35,556 bases of DNA. Origin: a virus. This document shows, one piece after another, positions 21,521 through 32,500 of the stretch (position 1 is the first letter of the stretch; each line of letters starts with the position of its first letter). Location: the IMG/VR virus record IMGVR_UViG_3300031972_001313, positions 1-35,556 of that record. One strand, given 5' to 3'. Position numbers and translations under genes: made by a program. Under the pieces are notes generated by a model. The model was not told where the DNA came from and did not search any database. It saw only the letters and a program-made list of their open reading frames with translations.

Positions 21521-23025
21521 ATATGACGGAGATTGAAAGTACGAAAAGTAAAGCACAGATACACAACATACGGGCGGCGAAGACGGTAGCAGATACCGTC
21601 AAATCAACGCTTGGCCCTATGGGAATGGACAAACTGATGGTTGACGGTGGAGGTGGTGTTATCGTTACAAACGATGGTGCTACTATCCTGCGTGAACTTG
21701 ATGTATCACACCCCGGTGGTAAAATGATTGTTGAAGTAGCGAAGACTCAAGAAAACCTGTGCTATGACGGTACAACGAGTACTGTCATTCTTGCAGGTCA
21801 ACTGCTCGGTAACAGTGAAACGCTGTTTGAGAAAGGATTGCACCCTAATGTAATTTGCCGTGGTTATCATGAGGCATCTCAAATGGCTATTGAATACCTT
21901 CGTACCAATATATCACTGACAAGTGATAAGCGTGATGTACTGGTATCGGTGGCTAAAACTGCTATCACTGGTAAAGCACTTGAGAACTCACTTAACGCTG
22001 TTGCTGAACTTTGCGTAGCCGCTGTCGAAAAAGCCGGTGATGCTGAAAGCGTCAAGGTTGTATCATTCCCCGGTGGTTCGCTTGATGACTCCTACCTTTA
22101 CGAAGGTTCGATTGTAAACAAGGACTATGTGCTTGAAGGTGACGATGCTTACTCTAATGTAGTGTTGTTGAATACTGGACTTGAGAATGAAAAGAGTGAA
22201 GACAATGTACAGGTACAACTTGATGCTCAATCATTCCAATCATACAAATCGTCGGGTAAAGCAAACCTCATCTCAACGGCTAAATTACTTGTGAAAGTAT
22301 TACCGAAAGGTGGTATTGTTTTTGTTCGTGATGCGGTCAACGACCATGTATGCGCTCACCTCAAGAAGCATAATATCATGGTCGCTCGTAGAGTACCCGA
22401 ATCCACACTTCGCTCATTGAGTAGAGTTACAGGTGCTACTATCTATCAAACACCCGAAGAGGTAGAAAGACACACAGAATGTATCGTAGAGCGACAGAAG
22501 CACAACGATGTTTGGTATCTCTTTGTTCAAGGTGATGTCAAGAGCGATGAGGCAACACTCGTGCTAAGGGGTGCAACATCTCACACGCTTGAAGAAGTTG
22601 AGCGTGGGTTTGATGATGCCCTTGGAGTAGTTTCTTTAGTATTAAAGAACGGTAACTTTGTTGTTGGTGGTGGAAACGCATACGCTCGTATGTCGGCTCA
22701 CCTACGCCAACATGCGGCACAGATAGGTGGTAGAGCGCAGATGGCGATAGAAGCCTTTGCAGACGCATTAGAGTGTATTCCTGCCACTATTGCCGAGAAT
22801 GCAGGGCATGACCCACTCGACACCGTACTTGCTATTCGCCACGAAATCCTACAGGGCAACCGTGAAATCGGGCCGGATGTACACAACGGCGGTGTATGTA
22901 ACATGATGGAACTTGGTGTTTACGAGCCTACAGAACTGGTTCGTCAAGCAGTACTAAGTGCCAGCGAAGTCACTAATTCAATACTCCGTATTGACGATAT
23001 AATAGCACGAAGGCCACCTCAATGA
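21514..23025 (+). CDS. Group II chaperonin (thermosome/CCT-type) subunit
   Basis: A 503-residue subunit against about 545 usual in archaea. Nucleotide-site motifs are present: [10 protein letters not shown] (32-41), NDGATIL (53-59), DGTTST (85-90, with Tyr before Asp where Gly is usual), [11 protein letters not shown] with the conserved Asp of the family, [12 protein letters not shown] and NAGHDPLD. The apical region has [19 protein letters not shown], as in thermosomes. It is shorter at the N-terminus and in the protrusion region. It would assemble into a ring that folds proteins, possibly the very large virion protein, as homomer or with host subunits. Start is 21514 or ATG 21523; neither has a clear advantage. 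Confidence 0.93.
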   Translation: MVDMTEIESTKSKAQIHNIRAAKTVADTVKSTLGPMGMDKLMVDGGGGVIVTNDGATILRELDVSHPGGKMIVEVAKTQENLCYDGTTSTVILAGQLLGNSETLFEKGLHPNVICRGYHEASQMAIEYLRTNISLTSDKRDVLVSVAKTAITGKALENSLNAVAELCVAAVEKAGDAESVKVVSFPGGSLDDSYLYEGSIVNKDYVLEGDDAYSNVVLLNTGLENEKSEDNVQVQLDAQSFQSYKSSGKANLISTAKLLVKVLPKGGIVFVRDAVNDHVCAHLKKHNIMVARRVPESTLRSLSRVTGATIYQTPEEVERHTECIVERQKHNDVWYLFVQGDVKSDEATLVLRGATSHTLEEVERGFDDALGVVSLVLKNGNFVVGGGNAYARMSAHLRQHAAQIGGRAQMAIEAFADALECIPATIAENAGHDPLDTVLAIRHEILQGNREIGPDVHNGGVCNMMELGVYEPTELVRQAVLSASEVTNSILRIDDIIARRPPQ

Positions 23026-23138
23026 CGACTTACATATGCGTATTCTGTGATGAACCTTGTAAGGTTCTTGTTGATGGAGATTTTTGCGAGGCTTGTTACG
23101 ATGGGGCGGTTAATAGAGAAGTTGAAAGTAAAGTGTAG
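23022..23138 (+). CDS. 38-residue zinc-finger-like microprotein
   Basis: A tiny frame with C6, C9, C13, C22 and C25 (CVFC ... CEAC), enough for one zinc site. ATG at 23022 overlaps the chaperonin stop by 4 nt, as at real junctions elsewhere in the window. It also overlaps the next small gene by 38 nt. It resembles the 44-residue protein at 2264-2398 in size and cysteine layout. Function unknown. Confidence 0.5.
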   Translation: MTTYICVFCDEPCKVLVDGDFCEACYDGAVNREVESKV

Positions 23139-23286
23139 GGCTTGCGCCCATTGGCACATAGCCCGACGCATATCGGCTCGATTCCTTGATGATGAGCGTG
23201 AGCGTTTCCTGTTACTACAATGTAGGCGATGCGGTCATTATTGGCAAGATACCGCAATTAAGAAAAACAACAGTGAAAGTAGTTGA
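23101..23286 (+). CDS. 61-residue zinc-ribbon protein, last gene of the + strand block
   Basis: Two CxxC knuckles (CRAC at C12/C15; CRRCGHYW at C41/C44) separated by a basic stretch, a textbook zinc-ribbon spacing. ATG at 23101 is the best start; an ATG at 23047 would overlap the preceding microprotein almost fully. A T-rich stretch follows the stop. Binding to nucleic acid or to a polymerase is plausible but unproven. Confidence 0.55.
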   Translation: MGRLIEKLKVKCRACAHWHIARRISARFLDDERERFLLLQCRRCGHYWQDTAIKKNNSESS

Positions 23287-23311
23287 GAATAATTTTTCTT
23301 CTTCTATATTT
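23287..23311 (+). terminator. T-rich transcription stop region between convergent blocks
   Basis: After the last + strand gene comes aatttttcttcttctatatt (23291-23310), a T-rich run suited to archaeal termination of + strand transcripts. The 37-nt gap separates the two convergent gene blocks. For - strand transcripts the nearest run is TTTTT complementary to 23263-23267, inside the small zinc-ribbon gene; weak. Confidence 0.45.
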
Positions 23312-23323
23312 GAATCGCCCTAT

Positions 23324-24496
23324 TCACACTAAGCGAACAAAGGTTGGATTGGTCGCATGGCTTACTGTGCAGACGAACTTAGCGTAGCCACCATCGCTGT
23401 CGGCGGTGTCACCGATGGCAGAAGTCGTTGAGTTGGTAAGAGCGAATGTTCCGGTGTTCGACCCGTGAGTATTCTTTATCTCAATGACATAACCCGCAGG
23501 GAACGCCCCACTGGTCGTTACAGCGAATGTACCGCCCGGTGTAAGCACGAGGATGTTGGCATCGGTTGATGTGAGGTCAATGCTGGTAGCAGTGCTTGTA
23601 AGCACACGGTCGAACACTGAACGAGTATAACGGGCGGCGTGAGTGCCACTGTAATACAATACATCCTTATCGTTGTCTCCGGCAGTAGTGCTGGCTACCT
23701 GCGCCCCGAATGATTGCCACATTGCACCGAAGCGTGATGCACCTAAAGCACCATTACCTATCCCACTGTGAAAAGCGTCAAGGTCAAGCAGTTCATCGGT
23801 TGATGCTACATCACCACTTGTTACTGGTGAAAAATACATAGGTGATGGTCGGATGAATACACGCTTGTCATTTACTTCTGTGATTACCAACTTAAGGTCA
23901 TCACCTCCGCTTGCAAATGCAACACGCAATACAGCGAGAACAACTGTTTGAGTGTTTGCTAATGCACTACTACCTGTTGCAGTAGGTGTGTTAAGGAATG
24001 AAGTAGGAGTGGCAGGGTAACTGTTTGTACCGGCAGTAGTAGCAGTTCCCAATTCCCAATAAATATTTTTAACAGTAGAAGTATTATCAGCGGAAACATA
24101 CACTACAACTAATGCTTCTTTACCACTGGTAAGAGCAGTAGGCGAGCCAGCCGCACTTGCACTACTCGTGTTGAGGGTGTATGTTGTCGTTGCACCTACA
24201 CCACCTGCGAATTGATACATGATACCATCAAGTACAGCATAACCCCCTTTAACAGTAAAAGTAGTTCCACTTGCGTAATTGACAGCACCGGGTATATTTG
24301 CAGGAATGTTTCTATCACCTTCTCCACCCGATGTATCATCGTACATGATAACACCATTACCGTGAATACCCTCTACCATGTTGGTGAGTGTGGGTGACAG
24401 GATATGGTCGCCGTCACCTAATCCGTCAACATTCGTTGCTGTCGCCACTGTCAAGTTATGATTTGTATGCCCCGATACTGGATTACCGTTTCCCAT
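23324..24496 (-). CDS. Probable virion fibre/adhesin-type structural protein
   Basis: A 390-residue protein rich in Thr, Ser, Gly, Ala and Asn, with no catalytic motif, membrane helix or cysteine pair typical of the left block. The N-terminus (HTNHNLTVATATNVDGLGDGDHILSP) and a beta-strand rich body with VKGGYAVLDGIMYQF (seen in tail or baseplate fibre proteins) suggest an extended virion component. The C-terminal part (ILVLTPGGTFAVTTSGAF... YVIEIKNTHGSNTGTF) resembles a fibre tip or capsid-decoration domain. ATG at 24496 follows GAGGTGG. Last gene of the - strand block. Structural role inferred. Confidence 0.6.
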   Translation of the reverse strand: MGNGNPVSGHTNHNLTVATATNVDGLGDGDHILSPTLTNMVEGIHGNGVIMYDDTSGGEGDRNIPANIPGAVNYASGTTFTVKGGYAVLDGIMYQFAGGVGATTTYTLNTSSASAAGSPTALTSGKEALVVVYVSADNTSTVKNIYWELGTATTAGTNSYPATPTSFLNTPTATGSSALANTQTVVLAVLRVAFASGGDDLKLVITEVNDKRVFIRPSPMYFSPVTSGDVASTDELLDLDAFHSGIGNGALGASRFGAMWQSFGAQVASTTAGDNDKDVLYYSGTHAARYTRSVFDRVLTSTATSIDLTSTDANILVLTPGGTFAVTTSGAFPAGYVIEIKNTHGSNTGTFALTNSTTSAIGDTADSDGGYAKFVCTVSHATNPTFVRLV

Positions 24497-24497
24497 T

Positions 24498-24842
24498 CTA
24501 TGCCACCTCTATAAGTATTTCAATGTTAATTTCATTTGCCGATGTTTTGATAATTGGTTTTGTCGTATAACGAGCGACAGGTGTGAAGTCGGAGGTGGTA
24601 CGATTTTGTATGTACACCTCACGGATGCTATCAGTGAATGTGTTATCAATACTCATTGATGCCTCGATGAGTAGAGCAGTGTCGTCAATAATCGTCACTG
24701 TTGGCGTGAGAACGATAGCAGGGCGACCCGCCGCACCATCCTCCGCAGTAGCCGGTGTTCCGTCGAAACCTACCACTACTTCGTTGATAGTATCAGCGAT
24801 AGTCTGTAAGAGCAAACGGCGTATGTGATTCGATACAGGCAT
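24498..24842 (-). CDS. Small virion-associated protein candidate
   Basis: A 114-residue protein. An N-terminal helix (VSNHIRRLLLQTIADTINEVVVGFDGTPA) leads into beta strands (AIVLTPTVTIIDDTALLIEASMSI, then REVYIQNRTTSDFTPVARYTT). This helix-then-'DTAL' strand order is reminiscent of small head or tail proteins of archaeal tailed viruses, but I cannot name one. ATG at 24842 is preferred for the AGGAGAT site upstream; a further in-frame ATG at 24875 lies in the upstream gene. It starts 1 nt after the hub-like gene's stop. Confidence 0.55.
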   Translation of the reverse strand: MPVSNHIRRLLLQTIADTINEVVVGFDGTPATAEDGAAGRPAIVLTPTVTIIDDTALLIEASMSIDNTFTDSIREVYIQNRTTSDFTPVARYTTKPIIKTSANEINIEILIEVA

Positions 24843-24843
24843 G

Positions 24844-26262
24844 TCAATATCTCCTAATCTCGGTCTTATTCGCACCTATCGGCAACCCTTCGCCACCAAT
24901 TTTGCCTCTTGTCTTCGTGCCTTTAACCCCTCCGATTAAGAAGGCGGTGGTATGAACACCTCGCTCGGTTACTTGAGAAGTGATACGCAATTCAATTTTA
25001 CCAAACATGGATAAGTTTTCTTCGACAATTTGAACATAAGTAAGAGGTGCTTCTCCACTGGAAACAGCGGTTGCCCCTTCACTAATGCCTTGCAGTACAC
25101 CTTCTATACCCGACTCGATGTTAAGCATAGTAAGGTCGGTAATACCTACTATCGGCATATGTCTTGCTTCTGTGATGACACGAGTTTGACCGTCATACTC
25201 AATCGTCATACCCGGTCGCATGTCAGTGATGCCGGGATGACCGCTACTGCTGATTGCACCCGCTGTAAGTGTATGACCTCGTAGGATTTGACGAGCGACT
25301 CTTCTTGCCCCGTTGGTTGAGCGTACCGTCATATCTACGACTGGTGCTGGTTCTTCTCGTATCTCACCGTTGTTACCGCTTTGTCTTTCAGTGTCATCAA
25401 CAGTAACGATAACCAAGTCATTCAATGCCATTGGCTGACCTTGTACAGTGACACGGTTTGGTGTATTATCTACAGGGTCAGTTCGCTTAGAACCAAAACG
25501 GATATTGGCGTTTACACTACGAGTGGCTTCACTGAATGTGATAGGAACATACAACATATTACCGAATCTGTCTATGAGTATCATGCGGCTGTCATGCCGA
25601 CCGATAAACCGTAGTGCGGTCATCAAGTTGACATTTGTAAAGTCTTGACCGAGGAAGCGAGTAGAGTGAAGTCTTCGACCGTTGTTGTTGTTTGCGGAAC
25701 TCATACTGCGACCAATGTTGAAACTATTCATACTGGTAGTTGCTTGCTGACCTAAACGGATAGCCATGTCTGTTGTACGCAACCCAACATCAATCGGCTG
25801 ACCCAACTTAACTTCACGCTCAAGGAAACCAAGGTCGTTAAGTGTTTTACCTTTCATGTTTTGTAGATTCATAAGAATACCTACAGTGCTGGATTCAAGC
25901 GTGGAGATAGATAGCCGTTGGGCGGGTTTGTCAGCGTTGTAAACAAGCATAGGTTTGTTGGTTGAACTCAATATATTGTCACCCAAAAAGGGTACTGCGG
26001 TGCTACTATGCCCCGGTGTTTCTTTATGTGTGATTTGAATTGACGACTCACCCTCAACAATTTGATAACGGGTTTCGGGCATGACTTGGAAAGTAGATGC
26101 GTTACTATTTTCAATGGTAACTTTCGCTTGTACACCTGTACTCGTGTCCACCTTTGCATGATGAACGGCGTTGTCAACGAACACCGGCTTACGCACATGG
26201 TCCATCACTGCGGGCATATCGGTACTAAACCGACCAACAACTGTGTTTTTTATAACAACCAT
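24844..26262 (-). CDS. Possible tail baseplate-hub-like protein
   Basis: A 472-residue protein without membrane segments. Residues about 290-400 (RVTVQGQPMALNDLVIVTVDD, then ARRVARQILRGHTLTAGAISSSGHPGITDMRPGMTIEYDG) follow the pattern of late-control-D/gp27-type hub proteins: a beta barrel, 'ARxxAxxxL', 'G.P.hRPGhxh'. That would place it at the tip of the tail. The match is pattern level only. The ATG overlaps the upstream stop as TGATG, after GGTGGAAC. It lies between the basic DUF6321-like gene and the small virion candidate. Confidence 0.5.
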   Translation of the reverse strand: MVVIKNTVVGRFSTDMPAVMDHVRKPVFVDNAVHHAKVDTSTGVQAKVTIENSNASTFQVMPETRYQIVEGESSIQITHKETPGHSSTAVPFLGDNILSSTNKPMLVYNADKPAQRLSISTLESSTVGILMNLQNMKGKTLNDLGFLEREVKLGQPIDVGLRTTDMAIRLGQQATTSMNSFNIGRSMSSANNNNGRRLHSTRFLGQDFTNVNLMTALRFIGRHDSRMILIDRFGNMLYVPITFSEATRSVNANIRFGSKRTDPVDNTPNRVTVQGQPMALNDLVIVTVDDTERQSGNNGEIREEPAPVVDMTVRSTNGARRVARQILRGHTLTAGAISSSGHPGITDMRPGMTIEYDGQTRVITEARHMPIVGITDLTMLNIESGIEGVLQGISEGATAVSSGEAPLTYVQIVEENLSMFGKIELRITSQVTERGVHTTAFLIGGVKGTKTRGKIGGEGLPIGANKTEIRRY

Positions 26263-26597
26263 CAGCAGTTCCACCGTTTAAGAGAAGCCCCTTTCGGTGT
26301 TAATTTACCTTTCTTACTCGTTGCGCCTTTCATACCACTCATACGAGCGCAGAATGATTTACGACGCTTGGCCTTCTTTGAGCCGGGCTTGAGTTTACTT
26401 GGCTTAGTTGTCACCGGGGGTTTGAGATTTGCGCCACTCTTACGCTTGGCGGCGGCACGACCCTTAGCGTTCAGTCCACCCTTTGGACTGTGCTTGTTTG
26501 GATTGTAACCGTGAAATGGTTTTTCCTTCTTAGCCTTCATTAAGGCGAATGCATTTTCCATTGGTGTACAACAATTACAAAAGTCGTATTCAATCAT
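26262..26597 (-). CDS. Basic DUF6321-like protein
   Basis: A 111-residue, very basic protein. Residues 38-111 run HSPKGGLNAKGRAAAKRKSG, NLKPP, then RRKSFCARMSGMKG, KGKLTPKG and SLKRWNC. This is the signature of the DUF6321 family known from marine phages (GGLNAKGR, SFCARM-GM, KRWNC at the C-terminus). Function is unknown to me; charge and context suggest DNA binding inside the virion or packaging. The N-terminus adds CNCC (residues 7-10). ATG at 26597 follows GGTGATGG and overlaps the giant gene's stop (ATGA). Confidence 0.75.
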   Translation of the reverse strand: MIEYDFCNCCTPMENAFALMKAKKEKPFHGYNPNKHSPKGGLNAKGRAAAKRKSGANLKPPVTTKPSKLKPGSKKAKRRKSFCARMSGMKGATSKKGKLTPKGASLKRWNC

Positions 26598-29500
26598 GCG
26601 CCATCACCACTGTGGTCTGTTGAGTTGTAGGAGACATCCCCTTTATGTCCTTTTGGATGTAAGGCTTGACTGAACCGTGGTTGTACACTGTAATCCTTAC
26701 GAACAACTGTCTCATCGTTTTCTACAGATGTACGGCGGCGTGATGCGTCGGAACGGTAATGTTCCAAAGTATTTTCACTGATAATTACACGAGTAACTTC
26801 ATTGTCAATTTTACTGCTGTCAAAGCCGCTGTCAGCCGTTCCGATAATTTTTGGACCTTTACTTATCGGTCGGGTATCACTGTTTACAATTGACATAGAA
26901 TACGCAGGTGCGTAAGGAGGGTTTGTATTCGGGCCACTACGCATGTAAGTAGTTTCACCGTCTGTTGCTCTATGGTTTTCTACATTGTAAATATACAAAC
27001 CATACTTGCCACCAGCGGTAGCACCGAAGTAATTACTACCGTTTTGCGGGCTTGATGCGTGTAAGTTGAGATTTGAGCGGAACATCTCTATGTGTTGTTT
27101 GTCCATCAATCGAACTGGCCGCATCATGTATGTAATGGATTTATCAATAACATTTGTTCTTTTACCAGCAGGAGAGAATGTAACTGTAGTGTATGGGTTA
27201 CTACTGAAACCGGCAGGTGCAGTGAAACTTAGTGTGACTCCATCACCGGGACTGTCGGCTGTTGCATTTGTTTCAATTGCTATAGTTGTTGCGTTTGTTA
27301 TTTCACTGATAGCGACATCATCGGGAATACCTGTACCAACTACTTTCATACCCACTACCAATTTAGCAGTAGATTCCATAGTGATATTAGAAGAACCATT
27401 TGCTGTTACGCATATAGCGGTAAATCCACCCCAATTGGTATCATCAATAGGTGAAAGGAAGTTGCGGGTTTCAGCGAGGTAAGTACCACCAAGTGGGTTG
27501 AAGTTTGATGTATGACTCATACGCACCGCACCACCTTGAGGTTGCCCTCCAAAGTCGAGTGCAGTAAGGTCGTAGTTACCTATTGTTTGAGAGCCAGTTT
27601 GCATACCACCTTGTAATATAACACGCTGTCCTACATTACGGTCAGTGTGTAGGCTGTGTGCTTCGGTGTTGATGATGATTTGATTGGTGTCAACACCTTG
27701 TAGGTTTTCGGTGTCAAGACCGATACGAGGGCTACTGCGGCTTACTGCATCCTTATGCGGCGAGTCACCAATTATGTTCTCCATGCGGTCACTTACTACT
27801 GCTTCGGGCTTGAGTAGTCCGTCTTCTGCAATTTCTAAGCGTGAACTGATACCACGAGGCACTTCTGTGTTTTGTAGTACATCGTTTCTTGCACGAATGA
27901 AACCATCGTTGAGTATAGGCTCGGCGGTGTGATGAGAGAGGACAAGCCCTGTTGTATGAATAGGCTCACTCAATGCGGTGAGTACATCCTCGTTGAACTG
28001 TGTTGGGTATCGAATACCCCGACCGTTACCCATGTCACCTACACGCTGTGCGTTTGATGGCATGAATACATCAACCAAAGTGTTCGTATCATTATTATTA
28101 GTGTTGTTTAAGCGACCGCCGAATCTCGGTAGTGTTGCCGAAATACTCAATGCTGTATCAGCCGCATTAGTAAGTCCCTTCAAATTGACAAGGTGGTTGC
28201 CATTGTTGTGTATTCGTTGATACGGTGTGCGGTTGTTTCGTCGGTCGTATTCGTATGCGTCACCTGCATCCCATGATGGGCGAATACCGAATGAACGGAC
28301 AGGGAAGCGGCGAACATCCTCACCACGAGTATTACCCCACCAATCAACAATGTAATACTTAGCGGCATCCTCAATCGAATCTAAGCCTTTACCGTTACCG
28401 TCACCCCACCAGTCACGCAATACAGTAGAACTGTTGCGTAGGGTGCGAATAGGGCAACCGAATGGGCGGGTAAAGCGAACACCGTCACTGTATCGAACCT
28501 GCCACTCCGGTTTGTCAACACCAAGCATACCGGAGAAGTTGGTTTGGCGTTCCATAATACCAGTGTAGGTGTTCGGGAAAGTGGAGGTTGAACTACCGTC
28601 ACCACCAGCGTATGTCGAAGTTTGAGTTTCTGTTTGTACCAATGGACCGTGGGTGTAACCTACACTGGCGTTGGTGGCTGTTACTGCTGTCTCTCGCAAT
28701 GCTCGCAATCCATACATAGACCACTGCGGCTTGTTGTATGGTTGGCGTAGGCCAAAGCGATAACCGAATGGTCGTGGGCGTGTTGGGTTACTGATACCAT
28801 CGTATGATGATTTACTGATACCACTACTTACAGCATAAGAACCATCATCGTCAGCATCCGACCAAATAGGACCATCAAAGCCGTAGTCTCGTGGATAGTC
28901 CCATGTAGATGAGACATAAGCGTAACCATCAAGGCGGCTCACCAGTGGTCCACCACGGCTACCACTCGGCCAAAAGTGGTTGAGCATACTCTTTGTGGCT
29001 GTATCACTGCTGTCCGACTGTCCACCTTGCATAAGCCCTGTGCCAATGGTGGTATCAATGGTTTGAGCAGTTTGAGGTGTTCCATCAGCACCAGTATAAA
29101 TGACCGAGCCTGTTGTTATCTCCGAAGCCAATGTATCATACACTACAATAGAAGTACCTCCTTCGGCAACCCCACTTGCATTTACTTGATACATACGACC
29201 CTCAACAATAATGTATGAGTCAGCGGCTATTGCTTCACCGCCGTTTGTTGTAATGGTTGTACTATTGGTTCGCTCTACAACTTGACGAGTATGTGAACCA
29301 TCAGCGGCAAGGTCAGCGGTCTTGTAATAGCGCAGTGAATGATTACCACTCGCCATAGTTGTCAATGGTGTACCCTTGACATTAACACACCCTGTCAATG
29401 TAGTACCACCAGCACCACCACCGGTATAGGTGAATATTTCTTCTTCACTACCACTGTTGACATATACTGTATTTGTACCACTTGTAGGCCATCCAGCCAT

Positions 29501-32500
29501 GATAGTACCTGTAGCAGTAACAGTTGTACTACTCACACTCGCTGATGTAGCGGTGTAGTATGTTGATTGCGCTTCGGTAGGCGGCATGGCTGTCTTCATT
29601 CGCAAAGCAAACGGCCCCATACTGGCATAGTAGGTAGCATCATGGTAGTGAACAGTTTCAAAGTGTTCCGGCATACTGTTGAGTGGTTTTTGGTTGATGG
29701 CTCGGTCAGTCAATGGATTCAACCATGTTCGACTTGCATCACTGTAGAAAGTATGTGGGCGACCAAGGTTTGGATGCCACAGACAAAGGAAAGCATCAGC
29801 CATGTGTAGGCTGTTGGTATCACGACTACCTGCTAAAGTTTGAGATAAGGTTTGATTGATAATACTTGTTTCACTGTCACTTAAAATTGTATTCGCTGGT
29901 CGGAAATCATACGCTCGACTTAAGCGAATCTTTGTTCCAGCGGTTAAATTATCTGTGAAAGTAGAATTGGCTACTATAGTAAATTGCTTAGGCTTATTCA
30001 TCAATGATGAATCATAACCACTGCGTTCAGTGTAAGTATGTGTTCTTCGTGTGCCTGTGGTATCGGTGTATTCAAGCACCATACCATAGTAAGGTTGCTT
30101 AGGGAATCCTCGTGCATCATCTACTGTAATAACTGTGGATGCTACACTCACTACAGTACATACAGGTGTGAGACTGATGTTCTCAAGTATCTCGGAGTAT
30201 AAGTCGGGATAGAAACTTGGGTAGCCAGCAAGCGTGATTTGAGAAGCAATCGAGCCGCTACTTGCTCTCAAGAACTCATAGTAGTTGTCAAGACGATGCC
30301 AAGACAAATGATTGAAACGGTCAGCATCAGCGTTATCCGGGCCAACCTTGTGAACAATAGACCACCACGGTATATTGGTAGTAAATCCGGGCGTAGCATC
30401 TACGAACATACTTGGGTAATACGGTAGAGAGCGACGAACAAAGGCTGGTGATTCTGTGGCTTGAACACCAAGCGGGTTGTATAACATCAGTGGCGGGATA
30501 TTGGTAAAGTGGCTACCGTGGTCGGGGTCATGGTCTATCATCAATTCATTGACAAATATTTCACAGCCTCTTACATCAGCCATAGTAGCATTAGCCAGTA
30601 CAAGTGCATAAGCACCATACCTGCTGTCGGGTTCACGAATACCTACAACCAGTGCGACTTGTTGGCTTGTTAATTCACTTACACTACCATTAGGAACATC
30701 ATTAGCAGGACCATTTGCATGATAACCGATAAATTGCGAACTATGCATATTTGGTTGTATAATGATTTGATACGCACCAACCTCGGCAGGGTCGGGGAAA
30801 TGTTCTTTCAGTGTGTAAGTACCTGCGGCTTCAAGAACAATAGTGTGTCCACCCTTTGAGTTTGTTACACCTGCATCACCTTCGGATGCCAGTACACCGT
30901 AACCGTCGTTACGCAACTTAGTTTCAAACATCAGTGAGAATCCACCACCGTGTATGTCACTTGGGCCGCTTGGTGTAGCGGTTAATGAACCAAAGACCAA
31001 CAACGGGTCATAGGTAGGGAATGAAGTAGGTACACTTGTAATTAAATCATCCATACCGTAAGAGTCACCGATGATAGTAAACTCATCCGATTGTAAAGTA
31101 GCCGAGCGACAGGCTCGGTGTTTGTCGTATAATCCTTGGTAGGCAGGGTGCGCCCAGTGTCCGGGTAGCATAGCCATTGTAGCGTTGACAAAGTGATGAC
31201 CCATACGGGGAATAGGTGCAGGTGTCAATTGCGGCTTTTTGTATATTGAATAACCAGTCATGGCTTCTTCGGTTGTTACCGAGTAATTGACATAATGAGT
31301 ATGTGCCATGTCGGGGCTGTTACCGCTTACTTCGGCATGGTCCCGAATACGGCGTGAACCATAGAATCGAGTACTACCGGCAGGAATGTAATACGATGGG
31401 ACTACTTTCAGTGTTGTAATACTACTAAGAACGAGTTTGTTAAATGTTTCATCGCCTACGCAACCAGTGAATGTAGAACCGCTAATACCAGTAAAGGATG
31501 CCACGCCACCTTCATCGGTGGTAGGATTGTACAAGCGAAGGAATCTACGCTCTCCGACTCGTTCTTTACTACCAAATGTAGAATCATAGACAGCGGAGTT
31601 TACACTCGTATTCACTGTTAAAGTAGTACCGACAAAAGACACACCTGTAAGTTCGTGATTAACAACACCACCGCTGTGTGAATAAATGACAGGATGCTTG
31701 TGAGTGTTGGTATTACCCATTTTTGTTACATGGAAAAACAAGGTACGGTCGTGTAATTCGTATGCTGTTTCAAGGGGTGCGTTTCCAGTGGAACTTTGCC
31801 AGCCCGACATTGTACTTTCGGGGTTATCAGTGCCTTGTTTGAGGTGTTCCCAATTATGGTCGCTGTAAGTAGGGCCAAGGTTTGGACTCACCAAACTGTT
31901 ATCGAACATATGTTCTACAGTAGATTTAGTCATCATACCACCTGTACCCATTGTTTCAGTTTGATAGGCTTGGAGTCTATCGAAGCCGGAGCGAACAATC
32001 AAGTTACCCGGTATAGAATCGGGGTCGGGTAAGCGTATTTTCATGTTCGGTTCAACACCGCTACCGGAGATTGCAGGGGCTAATCCTTGCGCTGAACGGT
32101 TGGATAGTTGAGTAAACGCTCGTATGATTGTCCCAAACGGTGAGCCACCCTCTACTGTATGTTCTTGCCCTGTATCATCTACTACTGTAATACTTTCAAA
32201 CTGAATCTCTTCATTTGGTATTTCAAGAATGTTACGCAACAAATCGGGGTGGCGAGATGCCATCTGTGGGTGCGATAACTCTTGGGCTTGGATTATAGGG
32301 AACATCGCACTGTTGGTTGATTCAAAGGTAAATCGGTTGTTGCCATACAATTTTTCACCAGTGGTGTAAGCGTTACCACCTGCTACACGAGTAACAAACG
32401 GTACAGCACCCAATCCTCGTGCGTTTGGTGCAGGGAGGCTAAGGTTGCCACCATCCATTCGCTTCCAAACTACATGTTCAATGCTAAAGTTTTGAGCAGG

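Noticed and set aside
23287-23323. Possible tRNA or attachment site in the convergent gap
   Set aside because: Only 37 nt, T-rich, no cloverleaf arms and no integrase gene in view.
24212-24570. Small + strand frames opposite the - strand virion genes, and others along 26-35 kb
   Set aside because: Low-complexity mirror translations of Thr/Asn-rich coding DNA, without ribosome-binding sites or gene-like junctions.
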